This document shows positions 14,950-24,038 of a DNA stretch of 64,000 nt, piece by piece. The position numbers and the translations under genes are program-made. The notes beneath the pieces were generated by a model that did not search any database, had not been told where the DNA came from, and saw only the letters and a list, made by a program, of their open reading frames with translations. The DNA lies in NCBI RefSeq assembly GCF_051020955.1, contig NW_027476313.1, positions 248,001 to 312,000 on the forward strand, read 5' to 3'. The DNA comes from Megalopta genalis (taxonomy: Eukaryota > Arthropoda > Insecta > Hymenoptera > Halictidae). Each line of letters opens with the position of its first letter. Within the stretch, counting starts at the first letter, position 1.

Positions 14950-17119
14950 TTCGCCTGCATTTGAAGGTACATCATTTATATCGCAAGCATTTGAAGCTAA
15001 TTCATTTTTGTCGCATGGAATTGAAGCTAAGCTTTCTACTTCGCATTGATTTAATAGCTAAATCATGTGATCCACATGTATTTCAAGATAACTCGTTTGT
15101 TTCACATGCAGTTGAAGCTAAATCATGTATATCACAAGTATTTGATGCTAAACCATTTCTTTCGCTTTGATTTGAAGCTAAGGCTTCTACTTCGCATTGA
15201 TTTGAAGTTAAATCATGTGTCTCCCTTGGGTGTGAAGCTAAATCGATTGTTTCGCATGCAGCTGAATCTTAATCATGTATATCACAATTATATGAAGCTA
15301 AATAATTTGTGTCGCATGGATCTGAATCTAATTCGTTTGTTTTGCCTACATTCGAAGCTATTTCACTTATATTCGCAAGTATTTGAAGCTCATTCATTCG
15401 TTTCGCATGGATTTGAAGCTAAGCCTTCTACTTCACACTGATTTGAATCTTAATCATGTGTTTCGTTAGGATTTGAAGCTAACTCGTTTGTTTGGCATGC
15501 AATTGAAGTTAAATCATGTATATCAGAAGTATTTGAAGCTAAATCAGTTGATTCGCATGGATTGGTAGCTATGCCTTCTACTTCGCATTGATTTGAAACT
15601 GAATCATATGTTTCGATTGAATTTGAATCTAACACGTTTGTTTCACATGCAGTTGAAGCTAAATCATGTATATCACAAGTATTTGAAGCTGAAGCATTTG
15701 TGTCGCATAAATATTAAGCTAAACCATGTGTTTCGAATGAATTTGAAACTAATTCATGTGTTTCGCTTGGATTTGAAGCTAACTCGATTGTTTCGCCTGC
15801 ATGATTTGAAGCTAAATTATGCGTTTCGCATGGATTTGAACCTGTATCATGCGTGTCGCATGGATGTGAAGCTAACTCGTTTGTTTCGCATGCAGTTGAA
15901 GCTATATCAGTTATATTCGCAAGTATTTGAAGACAAATCATTCGTTTCGCATTGATTTGAAGCTAAACCTCCTACGTCGCATTGATTTGAATCTAAATCA
16001 TGTGTTTCGCATGGATGTGAAGATAACTCGTATTTTTCGTCTGCATTTGAATCTATTTCATTTAAATCGCAAGTATTTGAATCTAAATCATGTGTTTCGC
16101 ATGGATTTGAAGCTATTACAAGTGTTTTGCATGAATTTAAAGCGAAATCATGTGTTTCGCGTGGATTTGAAGCTCACTCATTTGTTTCTCATGCAGTTGA
16201 AGCTAAATCATGTATATCACAAGTATTTGAAGTTAAACCATTTGTTTCGCATGGGTTTGAAGATAACTCGATTGTTTCTCCTGCATTTGAAGCTACATCA
16301 TTTATATCGCAAGCATTTGTAGGTAAATCATGTGTTTCGCATGGATTTGAAGCTATTACAAGTGTTTTGCATGAATTTAAAGCGAAATCATGTGTTTCGC
16401 TTAGATTTGAAGCTCACTCGTTTGTTTCGTCTGCATTTGAATCTATTTCATTTATATCGCAAGTATTTGAATCTAAATCATGTGTTTCGCTTGGATTTGA
16501 AGCTAAGCCTTCTACTTCGCATTGATTTGTAGCTGAATCATGTCTTTCGCTTGGATTTGAAGCTAACTCGTTTGTTTCGCAAGCTGTTGAAGCTAAATCA
16601 TGTATATCACAAGTATTTGAATCTAAACGATTTGTTTCGCATGGTTCGAAGTTGAGCTTTCTACTTCGCATTGATTTGAAGCTAAATCATGTGTTATCAT
16701 GGATTTGAAGCTAACTCGATTGTTTCGCGTGCATTTGGAGCTATATCACTTATATCCCAATATCTGAAGATAAATCATTTGTTTCTCATGTATTTGTAGC
16801 TACGCCTTCTACGTCGCATTGATTTCAAGGTAAATCACGTGTTTCTCATGGATTTGAAGCAAACTCGTTTGATTCGCCTGCATTTGAAGCTATATCACTT
16901 ATATCGCAAGTATCTGATGCTAAATCATTTGTTTCTCATATATTTGAAGCAAAAACTTCTACTTCGTATTGATGTGAAGCTAAATCATGCGTTTCTAATG
17001 GATTTGAATCTTGCTCGTTTGCTTCGCCTGCATTTGATGCTATATTACTTATATTCGGAAGTACTTGAAGCTAAATCATTTGTTTCGCACGAATTTGAAG
17101 CTAAATCTTCTACATCGCA

Positions 17120-17362
17120 TTAATTTGTGTGTCGTTCCATTTCTTTCAATTGTTTCTTCTCAGCTTTCGCCTGGTTTATCGTTTTAGCCACTGCAGCAGC
17201 GCCGCCTGACAATGCCCCCAAAGCTGCTAAAGCAGGAAACAGCAGCGGTAAAAAACCACCTCGTTTGGCAATTAGTAGAATTCTTCCAGTATTGTAGCTA
17301 CTGTAGTTCTTCTTCTTCTTCCCCTTGACCGCTCGTCGACCCTTCTTCCTTATCTGACCCAT
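17120..17362 (-). CDS. pX-like small basic virion protein of a Polinton/adintovirus-like element, C-terminus probably truncated
   Basis: This is an 80-residue minus-strand ORF starting at ATG 17362. Residues 1-20 are very basic (KKGRR, KGKKKKN), followed by a Gly/Ala/Leu hydrophobic stretch at about 35-61 (GGFLPLLFPALAALGALSGG) and a short Lys/Glu/Gln-rich helix (AKAEKKQLKEMER). This basic + GGFLPLL + Ala/Gly-rich layout matches the pX-like core or membrane-active minor virion proteins encoded by adenoviruses, adintoviruses and Polintons, and by related genes scattered in arthropod genomes. The expected role is particle-associated DNA or membrane interaction. The stop codon lies in satellite-like sequence (17120-17128), and as I recall homologues extend further, so the true C-terminus has probably been replaced by the satellite junction. 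It diverges from the ATPase gene, with a minisatellite between them. Family assignment rests on recognition only. Confidence 0.7.
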   Translation of the reverse strand: MGQIRKKGRRAVKGKKKKNYSSYNTGRILLIAKRGGFLPLLFPALAALGALSGGAAAVAKTINQAKAEKKQLKEMERHTN

Positions 17363-17382
17363 ACCTAATCTTGAGGGAATGT

Positions 17383-17677
17383 CTTTTACCAGTCTATAGC
17401 GGTATACGGAGCTGTTTCTTACCAGTCTGTAGCGTTATACAGAGCTGTTTATACCAGTCTGTAGCAGCATACAGAGCTGTTTCTTACCTGTCTGTAGCGG
17501 TATACAGTACTGTTTCTTACCAGTCTGTAGCGGTATACAGAGCTGTTTATACCAGTCTGTAGCGGTATACAGAGCTGTTTATACCAGTCTGTAGCGGTAT
17601 ACAGAGCTGTTTCTTACCAGTCGGTAGCGGTATACAAAGCTGTTTCTTTCCAATCTGTAGCGGTATATGAAGCTGTT
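17383..17677 (+). repeat. Minisatellite, nine copies of 32/33 bp
   Basis: Nine tandem units with consensus ACCAGTCTGTAGCGGTATAC followed by AGAGCTGTTT. They alternate between 33-bp (CTTACCAG start) and 32-bp (ATACCAG start) forms. The array fills the intergenic space between the divergent pX-like and ATPase genes. It is unrelated in sequence to the 30-bp satellite. The outer copies are more diverged than the inner ones, as expected for arrays growing from the middle. An ORF reading through it (CLLPVYSGIRSC-type repeats) is a by-product and is not called. Confidence 0.9.
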
Positions 17678-17795
17678 ATGTCAAAGGTTTTTTGATTGAT
17701 AATGAACAAAAAAACTGCACGTGCGTTAGTTACACGGAGATGTGCTCTATTATTAGAATACGAGAAGACTGATATCTATGATGCTTGAGTTCTCG

Positions 17796-17803
17796 TATAA
17801 ATA
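17796..17803 (+). promoter_or_regulatory. Candidate TATA box for the ATPase gene
   Basis: TATAAATA lies 55 bp upstream of the ATPase start at 17858, in the 180-bp stretch between the minisatellite and the gene. The spacing suits a short leader. It may be the promoter of the rightward gene set; no transcript evidence is available. Confidence 0.4.
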
Positions 17804-17857
17804 CCTTATCGTTCGAAAAGAAAATGTAGCATAACAATAACAGTCGAGAGAGAGAGC

Positions 17858-18550
17858 ATGCGTTTCGTACGACAGTCCTTGAATATCCAGGTTCCGACCT
17901 GCCACACATTCGACGACCATGATGAGATAATTCGGAAGCATGGGTCATTGCTACCGAGTACTATACGATGCGTGATAAGCGACCCGTCAGGATGTGGTAA
18001 AACGAACGTCATGATTAGCCTGTTGGAAAGTCCGAATGGACTGCGATTCGCAAATGTGTACGTGTATTCGAAATCGTTACGTCAGCCAAAATATCAATAC
18101 TTCAACAACTTGTTCTCGCACGTGGGCAAGGACGTAGGTTATTTTGCCTATTCGGACAACGCGGACGTGATTCCCCCGGCGGATGCTCGACCGAATTCGA
18201 TATTTATCTTCGACGACGTTGCTTGTGACGAACAGGACGTTATGAGAGAATATTTCGCGATGGGCAGACATTCGCACGTCGATTGTTTCTATCTGTCGCA
18301 ATCGTATGCGAGAATACCCAACCATTTGATTCGGGACAATGCCAATCTATTGATTCTATTCAATGAAGATGCCACGAATCTGCGACACGTTCATCAGGAT
18401 CATGTGAATACCGATATGTCGTTCGAAAGTTTCAACGCAGTTTGTTCAAGGTGTTGGCGAAACAAGTATGAATTCCTTGTAATCGACAAAGACAGTCCTG
18501 AGAACCGAGGAAGTTACAGACGCGGATTTAACGAATTCGTCGTGCTGTGA
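17858..18550 (+). CDS. FtsK/HerA-A32-like DNA-packaging ATPase, Polinton/adintovirus type
   Basis: A 230-residue ORF with the layout of the genome-packaging ATPases of Polintons, adintoviruses and relatives. These belong to the FtsK/HerA superfamily and are related to poxvirus A32; they pump DNA into capsids using ATP. P-loop at residues 42-49 (DPSGCGKT); Walker B at 115-120 (IFIFDD); a conserved polar stretch YLSQSYARIP at 145-154, with Gln148 in the sensor position. The length is full for the family. The first P-loop residue, normally Gly, is Asp here (codon GAC, one base from GGC), which should weaken nucleotide binding and suggests a fossil copy. It is followed 56 bp later by the next viral gene on the same strand. 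Start ATG 17858 is the first Met and places the TATA-like box just upstream. The family call is confident; function in this copy is doubtful. Confidence 0.85.
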   Translation: MRFVRQSLNIQVPTCHTFDDHDEIIRKHGSLLPSTIRCVISDPSGCGKTNVMISLLESPNGLRFANVYVYSKSLRQPKYQYFNNLFSHVGKDVGYFAYSDNADVIPPADARPNSIFIFDDVACDEQDVMREYFAMGRHSHVDCFYLSQSYARIPNHLIRDNANLLILFNEDATNLRHVHQDHVNTDMSFESFNAVCSRCWRNKYEFLVIDKDSPENRGSYRRGFNEFVVL

Positions 18551-18606
18551 TCCGGCTCATTTGGACGGTAAGAGGTGTCGATGTCACATCGTGCTCCCCA
18601 CTCGAT

Positions 18607-18906
18607 ATGCGTCCGTCAAAGAAAAACCTGCGAGCTGCCATCGTTAAGGAAATAGCTAAGACCAGTGACGTCATACGTAAAAAGAGTTTAGCCTTGAAAG
18701 TTGGGAAAATGGATGTACAGTCCAACATTGAGACGAATTTACGTCCGATTGTGGAACCGTTGAAACGGCTGGTTCAAAATACAGCTACGGAAGCGAAAGA
18801 TAATACATCAAGTGCTGATCGACCGTTGGATTTGCAAGCAAACACAGCAGCAGCAGCAGCCGCTGTTCTCTGTGAAGAAGAAGAACGTGGGGTGATAATT
18901 TATTAA
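18607..18906 (+). CDS. N-terminal part of a Polinton-associated DUF8207-type protein, split by frameshift
   Basis: A 99-residue ORF from ATG 18607 (MRPSKKNLRAAIVKEIAKTS). Upstream in-frame codons begin only with GTG and overlap the ATPase stop, so ATG 18607 is preferred. It is rich in Lys and charged helix-forming residues (SDVIRKKSLALKVGKMD, then ETNLRPIVEPLKRLVQ), ending in an Ala run coded by a CAG-type microsatellite and an acidic EEEER stretch. As I recall, related arthropod genes have this segment joined to a DUF8207 domain in one protein. Here frame +1 closes at TAA 18904-18906 while the next frame opens at 18899, so one indel near 18885-18906 probably broke a single gene. Molecular function is unknown; the context suggests a virion or packaging accessory protein. 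Confidence 0.6.
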   Translation: MRPSKKNLRAAIVKEIAKTSDVIRKKSLALKVGKMDVQSNIETNLRPIVEPLKRLVQNTATEAKDNTSSADRPLDLQANTAAAAAAVLCEEEERGVIIY

Positions 18907-19690
18907 GAAAAAGAGGAAACACGATGAAGCGACATTAACTCCAAGGATGCATTTGAAAAAGAAGAAGAATAAAGTATATTCCCCCATCGGTGTCAGCGAT
19001 GACGTTGACTATGTTGACGTTGACGATGACGACGACGACCACGATGCGGACAGCAATATGGTGCTCGAACCAACACCTTCAATGCTTCCGGAGAAGGAGG
19101 GAGCTTTCGAATCATCTCCAACGGCTGCAACATCGTTGGAATCATCGATGCGAAATATTTTGAGAAGTCCTGAAAAGCATCGCCACGAATACGAGCATTT
19201 GTTCAGTAATCTTAGACCTTTAGCGAGCGAATACTTGAGAAATTTCTTTAGCGGGCAGCCGAAAAGTCAGGACAATGTGTACGGAGTGTATTTTCATAAT
19301 AACAAACAGATGCTTGGAAACGTTGCGTTCGACGTGGAAAGCAACGATGATATTGTTATTAATAAAATTAGGTACAGGGGAACTCCAGGTCTCTACGAAT
19401 TGATATTCAAAAGAATACCCAACGAGAATCTGTACACCGAGAACGATAAAGAAATTTATAGAAACATTCTCATCGCCACGCATGCGCACCGACGTGGTAA
19501 TCAGATAATGGGAAATAAGGGCTACAAGTACAAAACTATTATAGGACCAATGTTCTCAGCGTTACGTGGAAAAGGTATAAATATTCCAACGACGATGATG
19601 CGTGTAACCAACAATCCGGTAGATTATGTGCATCGGGATGACCCAAATGAGCTGGTAGAACTTCGCGAAGCTGGATTGATTATAAATTAA
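18899..19690 (+). CDS. DUF8207-domain protein, C-terminal part of the split gene
   Basis: The reading frame opens at 18899 and its first Met is at 18947 (247 residues from there). The segment preceding that Met (IKKKRKHDEATLTPR) reads like an ordinary protein linker, supporting fusion to the upstream ORF before a frameshift. From Met18947: Lys-rich start, an Asp-rich acidic tract at 18-36, then a globular domain at about 110-203 with VYGVYFHNNKQMLGN, IRYRGTPGLYELIFKR, YRNILIATHAHRRGN and GYKYKTIIGPMF. I recognise this as the DUF8207-type domain found beside Polinton-like genes in arthropods; no biochemical function is known to me. It ends DDPNELVELREAGLIIN with a TAA stop. It is co-directional with the ATPase and the fibre-like gene. 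Confidence 0.7.
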   Translation, partial: FIKKKRKHDEATLTPRMHLKKKKNKVYSPIGVSDDVDYVDVDDDDDDHDADSNMVLEPTPSMLPEKEGAFESSPTAATSLESSMRNILRSPEKHRHEYEHLFSNLRPLASEYLRNFFSGQPKSQDNVYGVYFHNNKQMLGNVAFDVESNDDIVINKIRYRGTPGLYELIFKRIPNENLYTENDKEIYRNILIATHAHRRGNQIMGNKGYKYKTIIGPMFSALRGKGINIPTTMMRVTNNPVDYVHRDDPNELVELREAGLIIN

Positions 19691-19726
19691 ATTGTTCGAA
19701 TATTTATTACGTTAGTGACGAATGAA

Positions 19727-19960
19727 ATGCCTGTTGGTAAATTTATCAAATGGTTCGATAAAACGAGTATCCGTTGGAATTGCTGCGAAACCAATCAAAC
19801 GTTATTCGTAGACGAAAGTTGGGAGGTCAGATTTAAAAATATTGAGTTCAGACTCGACGACATTTGTCGGCAAATACAACAGATCGGGCAACAGCAAGAT
19901 CTACTCGAGTTGTTGGTGTTAAAGAAGAAGAAGAAGAAGAAAGGAGAAGAAAACAACTGA
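19727..19960 (+). CDS. Small hypothetical protein with coiled-coil C-terminus in the viral gene set
   Basis: A 77-residue ORF from ATG 19727; a GTG four codons earlier is less likely as the start. The N-terminal half (VGKFIKWFDKTSIRWNCCE) is rich in Trp and aromatic residues. Residues 35-66 look like an amphipathic helix (RFKNIEFRLDDICRQIQQIG) with heptad-like spacing. The C-terminus is a Lys run coded by a GAA/AAG microsatellite. It starts 36 bp after the DUF8207 stop and ends 18 bp before the fibre-like ATG. I do not recognise the family with confidence. Its compact placement between two viral genes supports it being a real element gene. Confidence 0.5.
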   Translation: MPVGKFIKWFDKTSIRWNCCETNQTLFVDESWEVRFKNIEFRLDDICRQIQQIGQQQDLLELLVLKKKKKKKGEENN

Positions 19961-19978
19961 ACCAACAAACGAAAAAAA

Positions 19979-20617
19979 ATGTCTATTAATAAATTTGGTA
20001 CGTTGTATAAACATAGTACGCCCGAGTCGAAAATATTGGCAGATATTTCAACTTTTTATTCGATATGTAAAAATTATGTACACGACAATGCCATATGCTC
20101 GATCGGCAATTTCTACGACGCGCGAGGCGCTAAGATCGCTCGTGTCGCAAATCCTACGACGAACGATGACGCGGCAACCAAACTGTACGTCGATCGCGTT
20201 CCAAAGATAGGCGATGATACTGTAACGTCATCGCTTCACGAGTACATGCAGAATAATGCGATGTGCTTCTCAACGGAATCGTACACGGCTCGAAATAAGA
20301 GGATCAAACATTTGGCGGAACCGCTTCGAAACGATGACGCGGCCACTAGATCGTACGTTGACGATGTATCGAAAAGAGGAGACGACGAGCTTCGTAGAAA
20401 AATAACAGCTAACGAAAAAGTGACGGAGGGTGTCGAACTGGCCGGTGTAAAATGCAAGTCCGAACTCGTGGGTAAAATAACGGCTAACGAAAAGTTGGCG
20501 AAGGATGCCAAACAGACTAGCGAGAAATGCAAGTCCGAACTCATGGGTAAAATAACGGCTGCATGCGAAACAAACGAGTTATCTTTAAATCCATGCGAAA
20601 CACATGATTTAACTTAA
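19979..20617 (+). CDS. Fibre-like protein of the viral element, C-terminus replaced by satellite-encoded residues
   Basis: A 212-residue ORF from ATG 19979. Two copies of a motif typical of trimeric fibre and tail-spike stalks are visible: IARVANPTTNDDAATKLYVD (about residues 53-72) and IKHLAEPLRNDDAATRSYVD (about 103-122). They are followed by two 25-residue helical repeats starting KITANEK and the start of a third, which stops after KITA. Such motifs occur in phage tail fibres and in fibre-like proteins of Polinton-type elements, where they form elongated trimers used for attachment. From codon 195 onward (20561) the frame continues into the inverted satellite (ACETNELSLNPCETHDLT, stop at 20615-20617), so the native C-terminal part and head are missing. 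The first 194 residues are the supported viral part. This is the last viral gene of the fragment. Confidence 0.7.
   Translation: MSINKFGTLYKHSTPESKILADISTFYSICKNYVHDNAICSIGNFYDARGAKIARVANPTTNDDAATKLYVDRVPKIGDDTVTSSLHEYMQNNAMCFSTESYTARNKRIKHLAEPLRNDDAATRSYVDDVSKRGDDELRRKITANEKVTEGVELAGVKCKSELVGKITANEKLAKDAKQTSEKCKSELMGKITAACETNELSLNPCETHDLT
20398..20559 (+). repeat. 75-bp in-frame repeats inside the fibre-like gene
   Basis: Two full 75-bp units (20398-20472 and 20473-20547), each coding 25 residues beginning KITANEK and ending KCKSEL plus two residues, then a 12-bp start of a third unit that breaks at the satellite junction. The shared TGCAAGTCCGAACTC makes the repeat clear. This is a coding repeat of a coiled stalk, separate from the satellite. 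Confidence 0.85.
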
Positions 20618-23600
20618 AATCAATACCAAGTAGAAGGTTTATCTTCGAATCCATGCAAACAAATGGATTAGCTTCAAATATTAGCGATATACATGATTGA
20701 GCTTCAAATGCAGGCGAAACAAACGAGGGAGCTTCAAATCCATGCGAAACATACGATTTAGCTCCAAATCAAAGCGAAGTAGAAGGCTTAGCATCAAATC
20801 CATGCAACACAAATGATTTAGATTCAAATCCTTGCGATATAAGTGAAATAGCTTCAAATGCAGGAGAAACAAAGGAGTGAGCTTCGAATCCAAGCGTAAG
20901 ACATGACTTAGCTTCAAATCAATGCGAAGGAGAAGGCTTAGCTTCAAATCCATGCGAAACAAATGGTTTAGCTTCAAATACTTGTGAGATACATGATTGA
21001 GCTTCAACTGCATGCGAAACAAACGAGTTAGCTTCAAATCCAAGCGAAACAAACGAGTTAGCTTCAAATCCATGCGAAACTCATGATTTAGCTTCAAATC
21101 AATGCGAAATAGAAGGATGATTTTCGAATCCATGCGAAACAAATGGTTTAGCTTCAAATACTTGTGATATACATGATTTAGCTTCAACTGCATGCGAAAC
21201 AAACGAGTTAGCTTCAAATCCAAGCGAAACACATGATTTAGCTTGAAATTAATGCGAAGTAGTAGCCCTAGTTTCAAATTCATGCGAATCGAATGATTTG
21301 GTTTCAAATAGTTGCGAATATAAGCGATATAGCTTCAACTGCATGCGAAACAAACGAGTTAGCTTCAAATCCAAGAGAAACACAAGATTTAGCTTCAAAT
21401 CAATGCGAAGTAGAAGGCTTAGCATCAAATCCATGCGATACAATTGATTTAGCTTCATATACTTGCGATATAACTGATATAGATTCAAATGCAGTCGAAA
21501 CAAGAAAGTTAGCTTAAACTCCAGGCGTAACACATGATTTAGCTTCAAATCAATGCGAAGTAGAAGGCTTAGCTTCAAACCCATGCGAAACAAATGGTTT
21601 AACTTCAGATACTTGTGATATACATGATTTATCTTCAAATGCAGGCGAAAATAACGAGTTAGCTTCAAATCCCTGCGAAACACATGGTTTAGCTACAAAT
21701 ACTTGTGATATACATGAATTAGCTTCAAATGCAGGCGAAACGAACCAGTAGGCTTCAAAACCAAGCGATACACATGATTTAGATTCAAATTCATGCGAAG
21801 TAGAAGGCTTAGCTTCAAATCCATGCAAAACGAATGGTATAGCTTCAAATACTTGTGATATACATGATTTAGCTTTAACTGCATGCGAAACAAACGAGTT
21901 AGCTTCAAATCCAAGCGAAACACATGATTTAGATTCAAATTCATGCGACGTAGGAGGCTTAGATTCAAATCCATGCGAAACGAACGGTTTAGCTTCAAAA
22001 ACTTGTGATATACATGATTTAGCTTCAACTGCATGCGAAACAAACGAGTTAGCTTCAAATCCAAGCGAAACACATGATTTAGCTTGAAATCAATGCGAAG
22101 TAGAAGCCCTAGTTTCAAATTCATGCGAATCGAATGATTTGGTTTCATATACTTGCGAATATAAGCGATATAGCTTCAACTGCATGCGAAACAAACGAGT
22201 TAGCTTCAAATCCAAGCGAAACACATGATTTATCTTCAAATTCTTGCGAATCACATGGTTTAGCTTCAAATCCTTGCGATGCAAATGGTTTAGCTTCAAA
22301 TACTTGTGATATACATGAATTAGCTTCAAATGCAGGCGAAACAAACAAGTATTCTTCAAAACCAAGCGATACACATGATTTAGATTCAAATTCATGCGAA
22401 GTAGAAGGCTTAGCTTCAAATACATGCGAAACGAATGGTATAGCTTCAAATACTTGTGATATACATGATTTAGCTTTAACTGCATGCGAAACAAACGAGT
22501 TAGCTTCAAATCCAAGCGAAACACATGATTTAGATTCAAATTCATGCGACGTAGGAGGCTTAGATTCAAATCCATGCGAAACGAACGGTTTAGCTTCAAA
22601 TACTTGTGATATACATGAATTAGCTTTAACTGCATGCGAAACAAACGAGTTAGCTTCAAATCCAAGCGAAACACATGTTTTTGCTTGAAATCAATGGTAA
22701 GTAGAAGCCCTAGTTTCAAATTCATGCGAATCGAATGATTTGGTTTCAAATACTTGCGAATATAAGCGATATAGCTTCAACTGCATGCGAAACAAACGAG
22801 TTAGCTTCAAATCCAAGCGAAACACATGATTTAGCTTCAAATTCTTGCGAATCACATGGTTTAGCTTCAAATCCTTGCGATGCAAGTGGTTTAGCTTCAA
22901 ATACTTGTTTATACATAATTTAGCTTCAACTGCATGCGAAACAAACGAATTAGCTTCAAATGCAAGCGAAACACATGATTTAGATTCAAATTCATGCGAT
23001 GTAGGAGGCTTAGATTCAAATCCATGCGAAACGAATGGTTTAGCTTCAAATACTTGTGATATACATGATTTAGCTTCAACTGCATGCGAAACAAACGAGT
23101 TAGCTTCAAATCCAAGCGAAACACATGATTTAGCTTCAAATTAATGCGAAGTAGTTGCCTTAGTTTCAAATTTATGCGAAACGAATGATTTGGCTTCAAA
23201 TACTTGCGAATATAAGCGATATAGCTTCAACTGCATGCGAAACTAACGAGTTAGCTTCAAATCCAAGCGAAACACATGATTTAGCTTCAATTTCCTGCAA
23301 AGTATAAGTCTTAGCTTCAAATACATGCGAAATAAATGGTTTAGCTTCAAATACATGTTTTATACATGATTTAGCATAAAGTGCATTGCGAAACAATCGA
23401 GTTAGCTTCTAATCCAAACCTCAAATGAATTCGAAGTAGAAGGAATGCGAAACAATCGAGTTAGCTTCAAATCCAAGCAAAACACATGATTTAGCTTCGA
23501 ATCATTGCGCATTAGAAGGCTTAGCTTCAAATCCATGCGATACAAATGGTTTAGCTTCGAATACTTGTGATATACATGATTTAGCTTCAACTGCATGCGA

Positions 23601-24038
23601 AACAAACGAGTTAGCTTCAAATCCAAGCGAAACACATGATTTAGATTCAAATTCATGCGACGTAGGAGGCTTAGATTCAAATCCATGCGAAACGAACGGT
23701 TTAGCTTCAAATACTTGTGATATACATGATTTAGCTTCAACTGCATGCGAAACAAACGAGTTAGCTTCAAATCCAAGCGAAACACATGATTTAGCTTGGA
23801 ATCAATGCGAAGTAGAAGCCCTAGTTTCAAATTCATGCGAATCGAATGATTTGGTTTCAAATACTTGCGAATATAAGCGATATAGCTTCAACTGCATGCG
23901 AAACAAACGAGTTAGCTTCAAATCCAATCGAAACACATGATTTAGCTTCAAATTCCTCCGAAGTAGAAGGCTTAGCTTTAAATACATGAGAAACAAATGA
24001 TCTATCTTCAGATAATTGCGATATATGTGATATAGCTT
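20559..24038 (-). repeat. Right satellite arm, proximal part, inverted orientation
   Basis: About 115 monomers of the same 30-bp satellite, now with the core on the minus strand (plus strand reads GCTTCAAATCCATGCGAA). The junction with the viral gene has microhomology CTGCATGCG, so the breakpoint lies between 20558 and 20561. The first 169 bp (20559-20727) match the reverse complement of 12570-12738 at 166/169 positions, including a shared 29-bp monomer. The rest becomes progressively more regular. The segment ends at the retrotransposon; its last 100 bp match uninterrupted array at about 52010-52110. Confidence 0.95.
24035..24038. repeat. Target-site duplication, left
   Basis: GCTT immediately before the left LTR is repeated as GCTT at 29418-29421 after the right LTR. 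Uninterrupted paralogous target sites in the array (52111-52114, 55150-55153, 60203-60206) contain a single GCTT in the same context, which fixes the insertion point and a 4-bp duplication. Confidence 0.85.

Larger units (their letters stand above)
1..17128 (+). repeat. Left satellite arm: 30-bp monomer array, forward orientation
   Basis: About 570 tandem copies of a diverged 30-bp monomer whose plus-strand core reads TTCGCATGGATTTGAAGC. Five monomer variants tend to follow in fixed order, giving a 150-bp higher-order unit, but here the order is often broken by single-monomer gains, losses and 1-2-bp indels. Translation in two plus frames and one minus frame is open for long stretches with a 10-residue period (for example RMDLKLNHVF, SHGFEAKSCV, and ETHDLASNPC on the minus strand). 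This follows from a period divisible by three, and I annotate no genes here. The array starts before the window. The last copies before 17128 are degraded, and the final TAATTTGT still matches the satellite's TGATTTGT. Confidence 0.95.

Noticed and set aside
1..17128. CRISPR-like array (about 30-bp repeats)
   Set aside because: Repeats are contiguous and variable, with no unique spacers and no cas genes; the context is eukaryotic.
17371..17562. 63-codon Cys/Tyr-rich ORF
   Set aside because: It is read through the 32/33-bp minisatellite and stops when the unit length changes.
17120..20560. Complete Polinton or adintovirus
   Set aside because: No DNA polymerase B, integrase, protease or major and minor capsid gene lies in the fragment, and no terminal inverted repeat other than satellite is visible.
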